This document shows positions 41,290-48,346 of a stretch of DNA of 48,346 nt, piece by piece. The notes under the pieces were generated by a model. The model was not told where the DNA came from. It did not search any database and saw only the letters and a program-made list of their open reading frames with translations. This DNA is from a virus. The stretch covers positions 1 to 48,346 of IMG/VR virus record IMGVR_UViG_3300049793_000114; one strand, given 5' to 3'. Each line of letters opens with the position of its first letter. Position 1 is the stretch's first letter. Both the position numbers and the translations under genes were made by a program.

Positions 41290-41541
41290 ATGAACAAGAT
41301 TTTGTTGACAATGTTTTTCTTAATTCTTATCATCATTTGTTCTGGACTAACAATGTTGGTAAGTTCAGAAACAGACCCTGATAAAGTATCTGCTAAAGAA
41401 TTTGAACTATGTGTTGTTGCAGCAGCTTGTGGAATTGCTCTTGTATGGTTTTCAATAATTCCCCTTTGGTGCGTATGGGTTTACTTGATCGCATTGTGTG
41501 TAATTGTTTACCGCATTTATAGGCTTGCTTTAAAGCGTTAG
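41290..41541 (+). CDS. small multi-span membrane protein, 83 aa
   Basis: The ATG at 41290 follows GAGGAG at good spacing. Residues ~3-22 (KILLTMFFLILIIICSGLTM) are one membrane helix, and two more hydrophobic stretches (VVAAACGIALVWFSIIPLW and VWVYLIALCVIVYRIYRLAL) follow an acidic loop. It is the last rightward gene before the bidirectional terminator. No family recognised; possibly a superinfection-exclusion or lysis-related protein. Confidence 0.7.
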   Translation: MNKILLTMFFLILIIICSGLTMLVSSETDPDKVSAKEFELCVVAAACGIALVWFSIIPLWCVWVYLIALCVIVYRIYRLALKR

Positions 41542-41550
41542 AAAAGGTAA

Positions 41551-41585
41551 TTGCACGCATGGCAAAGCACCGCCATTGCGTGCAA
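41551..41585. terminator. bidirectional hairpin between convergent genes
   Basis: TTGCACGC-ATGGC (41551-41563) pairs with GCCATTGCGTGCAA (41572-41585) with a one-base bulge. It lies between the end of the rightward membrane-protein gene (41541) and the end of the leftward J-domain gene (41591). A likely shared terminator, though T runs are short. Confidence 0.75.
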
Positions 41586-41590
41586 ACTGC

Positions 41591-42223
41591 TTAGCTCGTA
41601 CTACCAGCACCCCCAATACCCCCAAAGGTAAAAAAGCGCATAGTGTAAGGATCACTTTGTTCCGCTTGTTTATCACACATGTATGAATAGTCTGCAAGCA
41701 CCGCAAGCATTTCATTAAAAACCAAGATACCTAAGGCCAACTGCTTTTCTTTGTCTTCTTGTTCTCTGGAATCTGCGTTTAACATGTCTGCAAGAATATT
41801 TGTCATGGAAGAAGTTGAAATTCTATTGACAATTTCATTATTCCTTTCAACATGTTTACTTATTCCAACCCGTGCTTGCGCGACTTGTCTTATTCGATCT
41901 TGAACAGAGCTCTTCATTGTTTTTATAAGGTCTGTATGTTTGAAATCGATCTGTTGCAAAGAAGCAAATAATAAATTCGCAACCTCAGAAATAGCACGAT
42001 CTCGAACTGTTAACTTTTTAGGATCAACAGAACCAGTTGTGTCGTATTCTATTCTCTTTTCAGAATCAGATAGAATAGAGTAAGCATTTAGAATACGTTG
42101 AAATTCTTCTTTGTCACCACCAGCTTTATCCGGATGGCATTTTTGTGCCTTCTTGCGATAAGCAGATCGTATTTTATCAGATGAAGCGTCTTTATTTAAC
42201 CCTAGTATTTCATACAGATTCAT
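41591..42223 (-). CDS. J-domain (DnaJ-like) co-chaperone, 210 aa
   Basis: Residues 1-65 form a J domain with YEILGLNKDASSDKIRSAYR and the HPD motif in KCHPDKAGGDKEEF (His30-Asp32), which stimulates DnaK ATPase. The remaining ~145 residues are helical and not recognised; there is no Gly/Phe or zinc region, so it is a J-domain fusion rather than a full DnaJ. The start overlaps the polymerase stop (ATGA), implying a role near replication, perhaps recruiting host DnaK. Confidence 0.88.
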   Translation of the reverse strand: MNLYEILGLNKDASSDKIRSAYRKKAQKCHPDKAGGDKEEFQRILNAYSILSDSEKRIEYDTTGSVDPKKLTVRDRAISEVANLLFASLQQIDFKHTDLIKTMKSSVQDRIRQVAQARVGISKHVERNNEIVNRISTSSMTNILADMLNADSREQEDKEKQLALGILVFNEMLAVLADYSYMCDKQAEQSDPYTMRFFTFGGIGGAGSTS

Positions 42224-44247
42224 TTTAAGTCCTTGGTTGGTTTGCTATAGCCAATATCTTCTAGTATTCGATAAGACTCTTGGATGTAATATTCATAGTC
42301 TATGTCTTCTGGAAATTCTTTTGGCAGATTCATGCACGGCCGACAATTATCCGTCAGCGCTACTTTATTACCTGTTTTCGCATATATGATTTCACCTTCA
42401 ACATTTAGAGCATGATACCAACGAATCAACTTACCGAGGTAGAGATCATCTTTAATTGCCCCACCAGACACCGCCCGCATTGTTGTGAATTTACGGATAT
42501 CTTTACAGGCTTGGATTGTAATAGCAGGAGGCGTTTGTGTGGCCATCATCTCTTTAACTGCTTCAATACATACTTCATTCACAGCATTTTTCTTCGGAGC
42601 TGTTTCACCATAGGCACCTTTAAGTTTAAATAGTTTTCCTTTTTGAGGAACTTCATAGATGGCAATATAGTTATTAATATCCTTACTATACGTAGCCTTA
42701 TAGCGAATCTCTTCTGTAGATAAACCTGTGTCTTTTTCCCACCCTTTAACAATAGAATTAAATAATTGTTCTTTTGAACGTAGACATTTAACGACAATGC
42801 CATCTGTATTCACAGATGTCACTTCAATGCCGTTTAGTTCGAATCTTTCTACAAGCATTAAAATTGATAGCTGGCCTGTTACCGTAACTTGAATTAACAA
42901 GTTTGGAGCATACATGATTGACCACATGCTACCTAGTTTTCCGAACGTGCCGTTTGCGACAATCTTCAGACATTCTGCTGTAATGATCTCCCCGGCTTTT
43001 TTAGCACTAATCCTTTCAACTACAATGCTATTGTAAACTAAAATGAAATCTTTCCCCAAATTTTCTGGGGTGAGACCTGCGTTTAAAATCAAATTAGGAT
43101 AGTAAGAAGTAACGTCTGTATCTGCAATGAAGTAGTCATCATCTGCTATATGAGCAATACTTTTTTCTTGACTGTGTAGACCGCCAATACCGAATTTATA
43201 CTTCCCGTTTGCAATATTAATAACAAGATCGTCCATTTCCGGTGGCATAATAACGTTACCGTGATTTGGATCAACGAAGAAGGTAGCATTCTGAACCAAT
43301 TTCAATATATGGTTCATTAATGCAGATTCATACTTAATGAATCTTGGTGTCTGATATCTATACCAAGTACCAATCGGGAGTTTCGTTCTGTTAAGGAATT
43401 TACGTCCAGTCTTACGTTTGATCTCTGCAGAGATAATAGCTTCTGCCATTTGTGCATCAGAATGTGAGCGCAGGTCAATTTTATATTTCTTACCCTGTTC
43501 TTCCCTTAATTGAATCTGTGGTAGTTTATCATCGTAGAGTATCTTTGTATTATCCAGATCGTTGATATTATACCAACGAAGAATAATAATTTGGTCGTCT
43601 GTTAATATAGTACCAGGCTTGAACGGTAAATCCTGCAAACGTGGTGCATGTAGGCGCCCTGCGCATACTTTCAAACCGGGGGCAAGCGCTGTCAATTCAA
43701 TAAGGTCAATCTGGTCTATTTCAAGACGCTTAGTTTTGTACTTTTTGTAGACGTCTTGAGATTGTAACTGCTGCTCAATGATCATTTGAGTAGCGTCCCA
43801 CATATCTTCGCAATCGTACCCCGCCAGTGCTAGTGTGGTTATCGGAAAGTCATACTTACGACCATTGAAATTAACAATACAAAAGTTCTCAAGAACCCAT
43901 TTAAATTTTGCGATGTCAAACCCCGCATTAGCATACGCAAAAGGATCTAAATATAATTCGAAGTAAATGACTTTAGCACTTTGGATAGATTTAAATCCAA
44001 ACATACAATAGTTTGGATAAACCTCGATATCGTATAGCAGGCGCTCTTTATTAATAGATGCTTGCCACAATTCCATATCTGTAAACAGATCTGGTTTGTA
44101 AGCACGAGCTTCTTCTAAGAAAGGAAGGTAATCCGGAGATTCCCAGAAACGTTGCGGGATAGGTCTTCTTATTTTTTCTTTTTTAGGAGGTTTAACTTTT
44201 GCATGGTCCTGCCAAAAGAAGCCGATAGCGTCGCTACGTTTGCTCAT
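42220..44247 (-). CDS. family B-like DNA polymerase, 675 aa
   Basis: All 3'-5' exonuclease motifs are visible: exo I YDIEVYPN (Asp73, Glu75), exo II NFNGRKYDFP (Asp133), exo III YNINDLDNTK (Asp230/232). Polymerase motifs: A DTDVTSYYPNLI (~376-387), B KIVANGTFGKLGS (~428-440), C VNTDGIVVK (Asp482). The order and size match the short phage family B polymerases. Motif C has NTDG in place of canonical DTDS. AAGGA lies upstream of the ATG. It replicates the phage DNA, probably with the clamp at 45054-46016. Confidence 0.93.
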   Translation of the reverse strand: MSKRSDAIGFFWQDHAKVKPPKKEKIRRPIPQRFWESPDYLPFLEEARAYKPDLFTDMELWQASINKERLLYDIEVYPNYCMFGFKSIQSAKVIYFELYLDPFAYANAGFDIAKFKWVLENFCIVNFNGRKYDFPITTLALAGYDCEDMWDATQMIIEQQLQSQDVYKKYKTKRLEIDQIDLIELTALAPGLKVCAGRLHAPRLQDLPFKPGTILTDDQIIILRWYNINDLDNTKILYDDKLPQIQLREEQGKKYKIDLRSHSDAQMAEAIISAEIKRKTGRKFLNRTKLPIGTWYRYQTPRFIKYESALMNHILKLVQNATFFVDPNHGNVIMPPEMDDLVINIANGKYKFGIGGLHSQEKSIAHIADDDYFIADTDVTSYYPNLILNAGLTPENLGKDFILVYNSIVVERISAKKAGEIITAECLKIVANGTFGKLGSMWSIMYAPNLLIQVTVTGQLSILMLVERFELNGIEVTSVNTDGIVVKCLRSKEQLFNSIVKGWEKDTGLSTEEIRYKATYSKDINNYIAIYEVPQKGKLFKLKGAYGETAPKKNAVNEVCIEAVKEMMATQTPPAITIQACKDIRKFTTMRAVSGGAIKDDLYLGKLIRWYHALNVEGEIIYAKTGNKVALTDNCRPCMNLPKEFPEDIDYEYYIQESYRILEDIGYSKPTKDLK

Positions 44248-44255
44248 GTTGATCC

Positions 44256-44540
44256 TTAATTGTCGTACCCTATTAATCCCGGGCCAAAGATATAAATACT
44301 ATGTGCTAAATCTACATGAGCTTTTGTCACATTATGTTCTGCTTGTACTACAAGATGTCTTGGCACATGTCTTTGCGCTTTAACTCGATTTAATTCATTG
44401 ATTGCTTTTGTTAATTTTTGTTCTGCTCTAATGCGCTCAGGAGATTTTGGCATTCTTGTAGTCCACCAAGGTCTACTTTCTATTATATCTATACCAGTAT
44501 AAGTTCCATGAGTAAGTTCGTCTAACCAGAGCATGTTCAT
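44256..44540 (-). CDS. hypothetical protein, 94 aa
   Basis: The ATG at 44540 overlaps the stop of the preceding gene (ATGA). The middle is a charged helix (RIRAEQKLTKAINELNRVKA) after SRPWWTTRMPKSP. No motif is recognised. It ends 8 nt before the polymerase start, so it is co-transcribed with it. Confidence 0.65.
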   Translation of the reverse strand: MNMLWLDELTHGTYTGIDIIESRPWWTTRMPKSPERIRAEQKLTKAINELNRVKAQRHVPRHLVVQAEHNVTKAHVDLAHSIYIFGPGLIGYDN

Positions 44541-44740
44541 AACGATACCCAATGGGCAAGTTCATAAGTACGATCGTCGAATTTTCTTGTTCCATAGTTA
44601 TTACAAGATTTATACAATCCGTACCACCATGTATTATTCCATTTTACTCGGAACGGTAAACTCTGCGAACCACTATTAAGCTTTAACAGTTGGTCGTGCA
44701 TAGGGCCACCAGAACAAAGATATTGGTTATCCCGGCTCAC
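44537..44740 (-). CDS. hypothetical protein with GTG start, 67 aa
   Basis: I place the start at the GTG at 44740, with GAGGTG 7 nt upstream; an ATG at 44872 would overlap the upstream gene fully. The protein has LCSGGPMHDQLLKLNSGSQS and WWYGLYKSCNNYG, typical of a small globular beta protein. GGPMHDQ followed by a hydrophobic strand recurs in small phage proteins of unknown role. Confidence 0.65.
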   Translation of the reverse strand: MSRDNQYLCSGGPMHDQLLKLNSGSQSLPFRVKWNNTWWYGLYKSCNNYGTRKFDDRTYELAHWVSL

Positions 44741-44885
44741 GTGCTTCACCTCTGTCTTGTTGCACAATAGCGGCTTGGAAACAAGCTCTTGCAAATTCAA
44801 TATAAGGCATATGTGCCACAGGGGTGCAAACCTCTTCGTAGATTTTTGCAATCTCTTCGTCTGTAAGTTCACGAACCATCAACAT
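44727..44885 (-). CDS. small helical phage protein, 52 aa
   Basis: The ATG at 44885 has GAGAGG upstream and lies inside the previous gene. The sequence LTDEEIAKIYEEVCTPVAHM followed by PYIEFARACFQAAI is a two-helix pattern that occurs in many small phage proteins. Function unknown. Confidence 0.7.
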   Translation of the reverse strand: MLMVRELTDEEIAKIYEEVCTPVAHMPYIEFARACFQAAIVQQDRGEAREPG

Positions 44886-45057
44886 TTGGCACCTCTCTTC
44901 TTTGAAGAACTCCATGCCCATAAATTGGGTCGTTATTTTTGATATAACAATCATTGCAAGAAATAAGATTCATTGACCCATAATCTCGGAGTTTTACATC
45001 AATCTTAACTGACTTGCAACAGGGACAACGTTTAATAATTGGACGTTTAGTTTTCAT
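44869..45057 (-). CDS. small zinc-ribbon protein, 62 aa
   Basis: The start overlaps the clamp stop by ATGA. Two Cys pairs, CPCC (residues ~11-14) and CNDC (~34-37), predict a zinc ribbon. The layout resembles Lar-type restriction-alleviation proteins, but the match is weak and the family is diverse. Lying between the clamp and small helical genes, it may be a DNA- or host-binding accessory. Confidence 0.7.
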   Translation of the reverse strand: MKTKRPIIKRCPCCKSVKIDVKLRDYGSMNLISCNDCYIKNNDPIYGHGVLQRREVPNVDGS

Positions 45058-46016
45058 TTTTGACGCATACCTATGATAGCACCGCGTAAGCGGTCGTTTT
45101 GAAAGAGACAAGGGCCCGGATAACCGCTCCAATCAATTGTCTTTGCAATGCCTTTTAAAAGTTCCAGCATCTGGATATTGTAACGACCTTCTTCACCAAT
45201 CAGATTAGGTAAGTCAAAAGAAGCGCCTTCGTTTTCGTCGTCATGTGTGGCTATCCGTTGTTGCTGGAAAATAACAGTCCCAAATTTGTCAACAAATGGT
45301 TTAATAACATCTAGACCAGTAAACAATTCTTCATCAATTGGTGTTTGGGCAGAAGGTTTATTTAAAATCTTATCGAACGACGGCCAAGCTTCTGAATCAT
45401 AAAGCTGTGTCCTTAACCAGCGTTCTTCGCTGTAATGAAAGGTAATGCTATTCTGTGCGAATTGCGCGAATAACGGAGCTTCATTGATACGAAGCATTTC
45501 CTTCACTGCTGGCAAAGGGATTGTAACCACATTCGGAAAATCCACTCCGAGCCAGTATTGTGCCAACATCACATTATTCGTAGAAAACAGACTTTGGTCT
45601 TTTACCAAAACCCCACTTGCCCAACGCCGTGATGCATCGTCGCCGATAAATGGTGCGACTTGTTTAAGTCCAGTTAGCAATGCTTGCCCGTCAAAATTGA
45701 CAATGTTACCTTCAGGCATCGGGTGTACACTATCTTCTTGAACGCAATCGACAAAAGCTTTGAACTTACCTGCCTTAACAGATAATCGACCTGCGGGGGT
45801 CAACGATAACTGAACAGTTTCATCGCAATTTGCAATGGCTTTAATGAGAGTATCTGCTTTGGGTTTGCAAGCGATATCGAATGGGATAGGTGAGCAAAGT
45901 GCCATTGTCCCATTAAACCCGCGCACTGTACCGTGCTCGATTACAAAATGTGTAAGAGCAGGCAAGAAGTCTTTCTTTGCTACGCTACCTTGGACAAACT
46001 TAAGAGACTTAAGCAT
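45054..46016 (-). CDS. DNA polymerase sliding clamp, DnaN-like, 320 aa
   Basis: The start is the ATG at 46016, with GGGAG 5 nt upstream; an earlier frame from 46034 lacks a site. The N-terminal domain pattern VAKKDFLPALTHFVIEHGTV and RGFNGTMALCSPI matches the beta-clamp opening (a helix, then the turn to strands), and similar beta-alpha-beta folds follow at GQALLTGLKQVAPFIGD and FTGLDVIKPFVDKFG. Length is shorter than bacterial DnaN (~366), usual for phage clamps. It would tether the family B polymerase on DNA. No clamp loader is seen. Confidence 0.78.
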   Translation of the reverse strand: MLKSLKFVQGSVAKKDFLPALTHFVIEHGTVRGFNGTMALCSPIPFDIACKPKADTLIKAIANCDETVQLSLTPAGRLSVKAGKFKAFVDCVQEDSVHPMPEGNIVNFDGQALLTGLKQVAPFIGDDASRRWASGVLVKDQSLFSTNNVMLAQYWLGVDFPNVVTIPLPAVKEMLRINEAPLFAQFAQNSITFHYSEERWLRTQLYDSEAWPSFDKILNKPSAQTPIDEELFTGLDVIKPFVDKFGTVIFQQQRIATHDDENEGASFDLPNLIGEEGRYNIQMLELLKGIAKTIDWSGYPGPCLFQNDRLRGAIIGMRQK

Positions 46017-46299
46017 ACATACTCCCATAGTCACACCCTGTTACTAATGCTGAATCTTTCATTCCCCGACTTTTTAATCCAAGTGATTCGGACTCACCAT
46101 GACAGCATCCAGAATCAATAGAAAGAGAAGACAAGAAGCCTGCAGAGATTGGTTTGATATCCGCATCTTTGAATTGTTGCGACAGTTTTAGCTGTAGCAT
46201 GTCAGCGACCTCGGAATGTACCAATAAGTCTGGAAAGATGATCGGGATTTCCATCTCTACACCGCTGCGCATTATTACTTCTATCACAACATATTTCAT
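46009..46299 (-). CDS. hypothetical phage protein, 96 aa
   Basis: The start follows GGAGG and overlaps the upstream stop by TAATG. The sequence has an N-terminal strand-rich part (YVVIEVIMRSGVEMEIPIIF), a helical middle, and GCCHGESESLGLKSRGMKDS near the end. This C-terminal pattern recurs in phage proteins near replication genes, function unknown. It overlaps the clamp gene by 8 nt. Confidence 0.7.
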   Translation of the reverse strand: MKYVVIEVIMRSGVEMEIPIIFPDLLVHSEVADMLQLKLSQQFKDADIKPISAGFLSSLSIDSGCCHGESESLGLKSRGMKDSALVTGCDYGSMYA

Positions 46300-46622
46300 T
46301 ACGCCTCCAATAATTTTAAAACATCTTCATTGCGACTATCCATTACAACATCTTCGATCTTATACCGATAAATCTTAAAACCGTGCGACAATAATTCGCG
46401 TACAACATTTCGGATCGAAGCTTCCATTTCCAATAAACTATGACCGTGCGCAGTCATGAACGTATCGTACTTGCTTCTTTGTTCTGTATCCTCTTTACGT
46501 TTTTGCATCAAAAGACTTGCTACTTTAAAACCATACTTTTCCGCGATTTGTTTCGCTTCTTCTAATTTTTCATCAAAAATAGGTTCGATTGTAATATGGG
46601 ATTCATAGTAGTAAAATGTCAT
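46299..46622 (-). CDS. conserved phage protein, 107 aa
   Basis: AAGGAG lies in the upstream gene's end. The sequence YYYESHITIEPIFDEKLEEA, GFKVASLLMQKRKEDTEQRS followed by DTFMTAHG, and a C-terminal KIYRYKIEDVVMDSR is typical of a phage family of unknown function found in replication regions. It is adjacent to the transglycosylase-like gene with one small gene between. Confidence 0.75.
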   Translation of the reverse strand: MTFYYYESHITIEPIFDEKLEEAKQIAEKYGFKVASLLMQKRKEDTEQRSKYDTFMTAHGHSLLEMEASIRNVVRELLSHGFKIYRYKIEDVVMDSRNEDVLKLLEA

Positions 46623-46777
46623 TTTGACTCCTTAAATTTGGTTATTGCTTCCTCAAGGTCTTTTGGAGAGAACATCTTCTGCAATTTTCTTTTTTGTTCT
46701 TCTTTATCACAAGTCCAATTGCGTAAGCTATGCTGCTCTTGTACTTTTTTGTTCTTGTTGTGAATTCGTGCTTGCAA
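46619..46777 (-). CDS. small basic helical protein with TTG start, 52 aa
   Basis: A TTG at 46777 is preceded by GGAGA 6 nt upstream and opens a 52-codon frame whose TGA overlaps the ATG of the next gene (ATGA). The product is Lys/Gln/Glu-rich (QARIHNKNKKVQEQHSLRNW, then PKDLEEAITKFKESK). No ATG start is available. It fills the gap between the transglycosylase and the 107-residue gene. Function unknown. Confidence 0.6.
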   Translation of the reverse strand: MQARIHNKNKKVQEQHSLRNWTCDKEEQKRKLQKMFSPKDLEEAITKFKESK

Positions 46778-46788
46778 GGTTGTCTCCG

Positions 46789-47721
46789 TTAGAATAGTTG
46801 TTGTGCTTTGTGTACTTCAAGAATACCGTCACACTCAGCAATATGTCTATTTATAATTTCGTTTAATTCCATGTAACCAAGCGTATTATAGCATGCACGC
46901 GATTCGTATACTGTGGATAGACGCTCAAAATTAAAACCTTTTTTGTCGAGCATTGCTTCTACGCTTGCACGTTCAATATCGGTTAAGGTAGATAGATGCC
47001 TTCCCGCATCATGCCGAGCAGGCGAGTCCTTACTTACTGCTAACGGGCCATGCTCACTAGTAAAGATACTTCCGAACGCTGCAGCTTGAATCCATGAAGA
47101 TGAGTCGACACTATACCAAGGATAACGTTTCATTAGCGAAGGAGCTGTCATGCCGAATGCGTGAACTTTGAGCTTCGCTTTGCCAGTGTGGTCAAGCATA
47201 TGTTTTTCCCACATGCGGTCTAACCACACTTCTTGGTCTTTCTGATTCTTGCCTACCAGACCTCCGATAGTTATATAGTCGTACCGCTCTACGTACCAAT
47301 CTAGGTAGCGAGGGTCTTCTCCAAAGTGAAAGCAGGGCAGGGGTTTTGCCCCTTGCGACTCCATGTAAAGCTGATTTTGCCAAGTTTTTAAGGGATCGCC
47401 AATACCGTCTAGCACAGACGCCATTACCGCTCCATCTTCAACACGTAATATATCTCGATTTCGAATAATGTAAGAGCAATACTCATCAATATTAATACTA
47501 ACACCAAGTGAGTGCGCAGAGAAAGCCCCTGAATCCAAGAAGACAGTCGCTTTTTGATCCCGCATTGTATCGACAAACCGCTGTGAGTTAATGTAGTGAT
47601 ACGAATCAAGCTCGTGCGGTATGCGATCAATAATTTGTTGTTCATTGTCTGTAAGTTTCACGTAGCGATTCTGGGTTTTATGATAACCGTTTGTCCAAAC
47701 GGCTGCTAGATAGAGATGCAT
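46789..47721 (-). CDS. TGT/DpdA-like base transglycosylase, 310 aa
   Basis: The residue pattern is that of the tRNA-guanine transglycosylase fold: TVFLDSGAFSAHSLG with Asp63 in place of the DSGGFQ motif, VLDGIGDP, CFHFGED (131-136), IGGLVG, KVHAFGMTAPSL (~185-196), and WYSVDSSSW with Asp206 as likely nucleophile. The C-terminal zinc cluster of bacterial Tgt is missing. Phage proteins of this type, called DpdA, exchange guanine in DNA for 7-deazaguanines and can protect DNA from host nucleases. No preQ0 synthesis genes are present, so any substrate would come from the host. The assignment is by motif only. Confidence 0.72.
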   Translation of the reverse strand: MHLYLAAVWTNGYHKTQNRYVKLTDNEQQIIDRIPHELDSYHYINSQRFVDTMRDQKATVFLDSGAFSAHSLGVSINIDEYCSYIIRNRDILRVEDGAVMASVLDGIGDPLKTWQNQLYMESQGAKPLPCFHFGEDPRYLDWYVERYDYITIGGLVGKNQKDQEVWLDRMWEKHMLDHTGKAKLKVHAFGMTAPSLMKRYPWYSVDSSSWIQAAAFGSIFTSEHGPLAVSKDSPARHDAGRHLSTLTDIERASVEAMLDKKGFNFERLSTVYESRACYNTLGYMELNEIINRHIAECDGILEVHKAQQLF

Positions 47722-48215
47722 TTATTGTATTCCTCTAAGTCAACAAAATGACGTTTAGCTTTATTATCACCTTCTGTCAAATACTGTAAATTATCTAATA
47801 CATGTAAGCCAGAAACAAACTCACCTTGCAGCGGAAGCTCATGGTCAACTTGCATTCCTTCCGGACATAAAAGATAGAATTGTAGGATAATATCCTTTTC
47901 ACACCAAGGAGGCACACGCTGTAATCTTTTTGCTCTGATTAAAGTTTGTTCTGCCCTAATCTTATTACTGTTTCGTGCATAGTACGCTCTCTGTATTGCC
48001 CGCGCACCATCTCTATTCGCTTCGCGCCATTCACAGGTTTGTTTATTTTTCTGTTGCGAATGCTTAGCATAACACTTTTTGGTATGCTCGCGCTGGCATG
48101 TTGCACAACCACCTGTCACATACCGAACGTCGACGTGACCATATTTACATGGACGACCAGTAAAGTAATGTTTCAGACCTTTAGCTTTTGCAGCTTTACA
48201 AGTAATAATATCCAT
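47706..48215 (-). CDS. HNH endonuclease-like protein, 169 aa
   Basis: The N-terminal half has a possible zinc site (PCKYGH, GCATCQ). The C-terminal part has VDHELPLQGEFVSGLHVLDN followed by LQYLT, the phage HNH pattern with His in DHELPL. I prefer the ATG at 48215, with AGGTGG upstream, to a GTG at 48224. The ribosome site lies in the arm of a hairpin at 48222-48237. The stop overlaps the transglycosylase start by 16 nt. It may be a packaging-associated, homing or defence-related nuclease. Confidence 0.82.
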   Translation of the reverse strand: MDIITCKAAKAKGLKHYFTGRPCKYGHVDVRYVTGGCATCQREHTKKCYAKHSQQKNKQTCEWREANRDGARAIQRAYYARNSNKIRAEQTLIRAKRLQRVPPWCEKDIILQFYLLCPEGMQVDHELPLQGEFVSGLHVLDNLQYLTEGDNKAKRHFVDLEEYNKCISI

Positions 48216-48221
48216 ATTTGC

Positions 48222-48237
48222 CACCTGTTTGCAGGTG
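48222..48237 (-). promoter_or_regulatory. hairpin over the ribosome site of the HNH gene
   Basis: CACCTG (48222-48227) and CAGGTG (48232-48237) are complementary with a 4-nt loop. On the minus strand the 3' arm, CAGGTG, contains the Shine-Dalgarno AGGTGG of the HNH gene, so the hairpin could hold back its translation. Confidence 0.4.
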
Positions 48238-48306
48238 CTAGGTTAAGTTAAAAGCGGGTACTGTATAGCACAATACCCCTTAAAGTTTGCGCAGCTTGTA
48301 GCGCGT

Positions 48307-48346
48307 TTAATCAGCTACAGCTTTTTCTTTCCCGAATTCTGGTAAC
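48307..48346 (-). CDS. small hypothetical protein, C-terminal part, open at window edge
   Basis: On the minus strand an open frame enters from the window end and stops with TAA at 48309-48307. The visible end reads LPEFGKEKAVAD. If the ends join, it continues the frame at 1-68, giving EELKLPEFGKEKAVAD in one protein. Function unknown. Confidence 0.4.
   Translation of the reverse strand, partial: LPEFGKEKAVAD

Noticed and set aside
1-48346. Search for integrase, repressor, tRNA genes, IS elements and CRISPR repeats
   Set aside because: None seen on either strand by motif reading; the window does not look temperate.

Overview
The window reads as a tailed phage of a Gram-negative bacterium, and possibly as its complete, circularly permuted genome. 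Evidence for a siphovirus-type particle is a terminase pair, a DUF4055-type portal, a P22-coat-like capsid protein, a neck/connector set, a tail tube, a frameshifted tail chaperone pair and a 1655-residue tape measure. A holin/endolysin/Rz-Rz1 cassette with an outer-membrane lipoprotein spanin points to a Gram-negative host. I see no integrase, repressor, tRNA, rRNA, IS element or CRISPR array, so a lytic life style is likely. Base composition is AT-leaning by eye, but the capsid and tail-tube genes use visibly more GC-rich codons.

Layout. Positions 1-3052 are leftward (minus strand): several small, mostly basic proteins, nearly every intergenic gap holding a perfect stem-loop, plus an AT-rich stretch (117-511) with a 17-bp inverted repeat. 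Positions 3053-3732 are a divergent control region. Positions 3733-9603 run rightward: two small membrane proteins, thymidylate synthase, an HD 5'-nucleotidase-like protein, a proteasome-like Ntn hydrolase, a VRR-NUC nuclease and many short unknowns, ending in tandem hairpins. Positions 9790-37828 are the morphogenesis block: terS, terL, portal, an SGNH hydrolase, scaffold, capsid, a 7-kb group of fibre/adhesin-like proteins (Ig-like, beta-helix, TIG), connector proteins, tail tube, tail chaperones, tape measure, a tail-tip protein and an S74-terminated fibre. Positions 37899-39540 are the lysis cassette. Positions 39630-41541 are a moron-like group: a second Ntn hydrolase, an HTH-metallophosphoesterase and a membrane protein. 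A bidirectional terminator at 41551-41585 separates this from the converging minus-strand replication arm (41591-48215): J-domain protein, family B DNA polymerase, small zinc-ribbon and unknown proteins, a sliding clamp, a TGT/DpdA-like base transglycosylase and an HNH nuclease.

How it works together. From the divergent region one transcript would run left through small takeover proteins and, if the ends join, on into HNH, the transglycosylase, clamp and polymerase. The other runs right through nucleotide metabolism and then late genes. Thymidylate synthase and the HD protein feed DNA synthesis; the transglycosylase could swap guanine for a 7-deazaguanine in phage DNA, although no preQ0 pathway genes are present. 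No helicase, primase or ligase is recognisable, so replication seems to lean on the host.

The most interesting items are the DpdA-like transglycosylase, the A AAT TTT slippery site joining the two tail chaperone frames, two paralogous proteasome-like hydrolases, the displaced fibre cluster, the serial stem-loops between early genes, and an open frame that continues across the two ends of the window. All functional calls are from motif reading by eye; no database search was possible.
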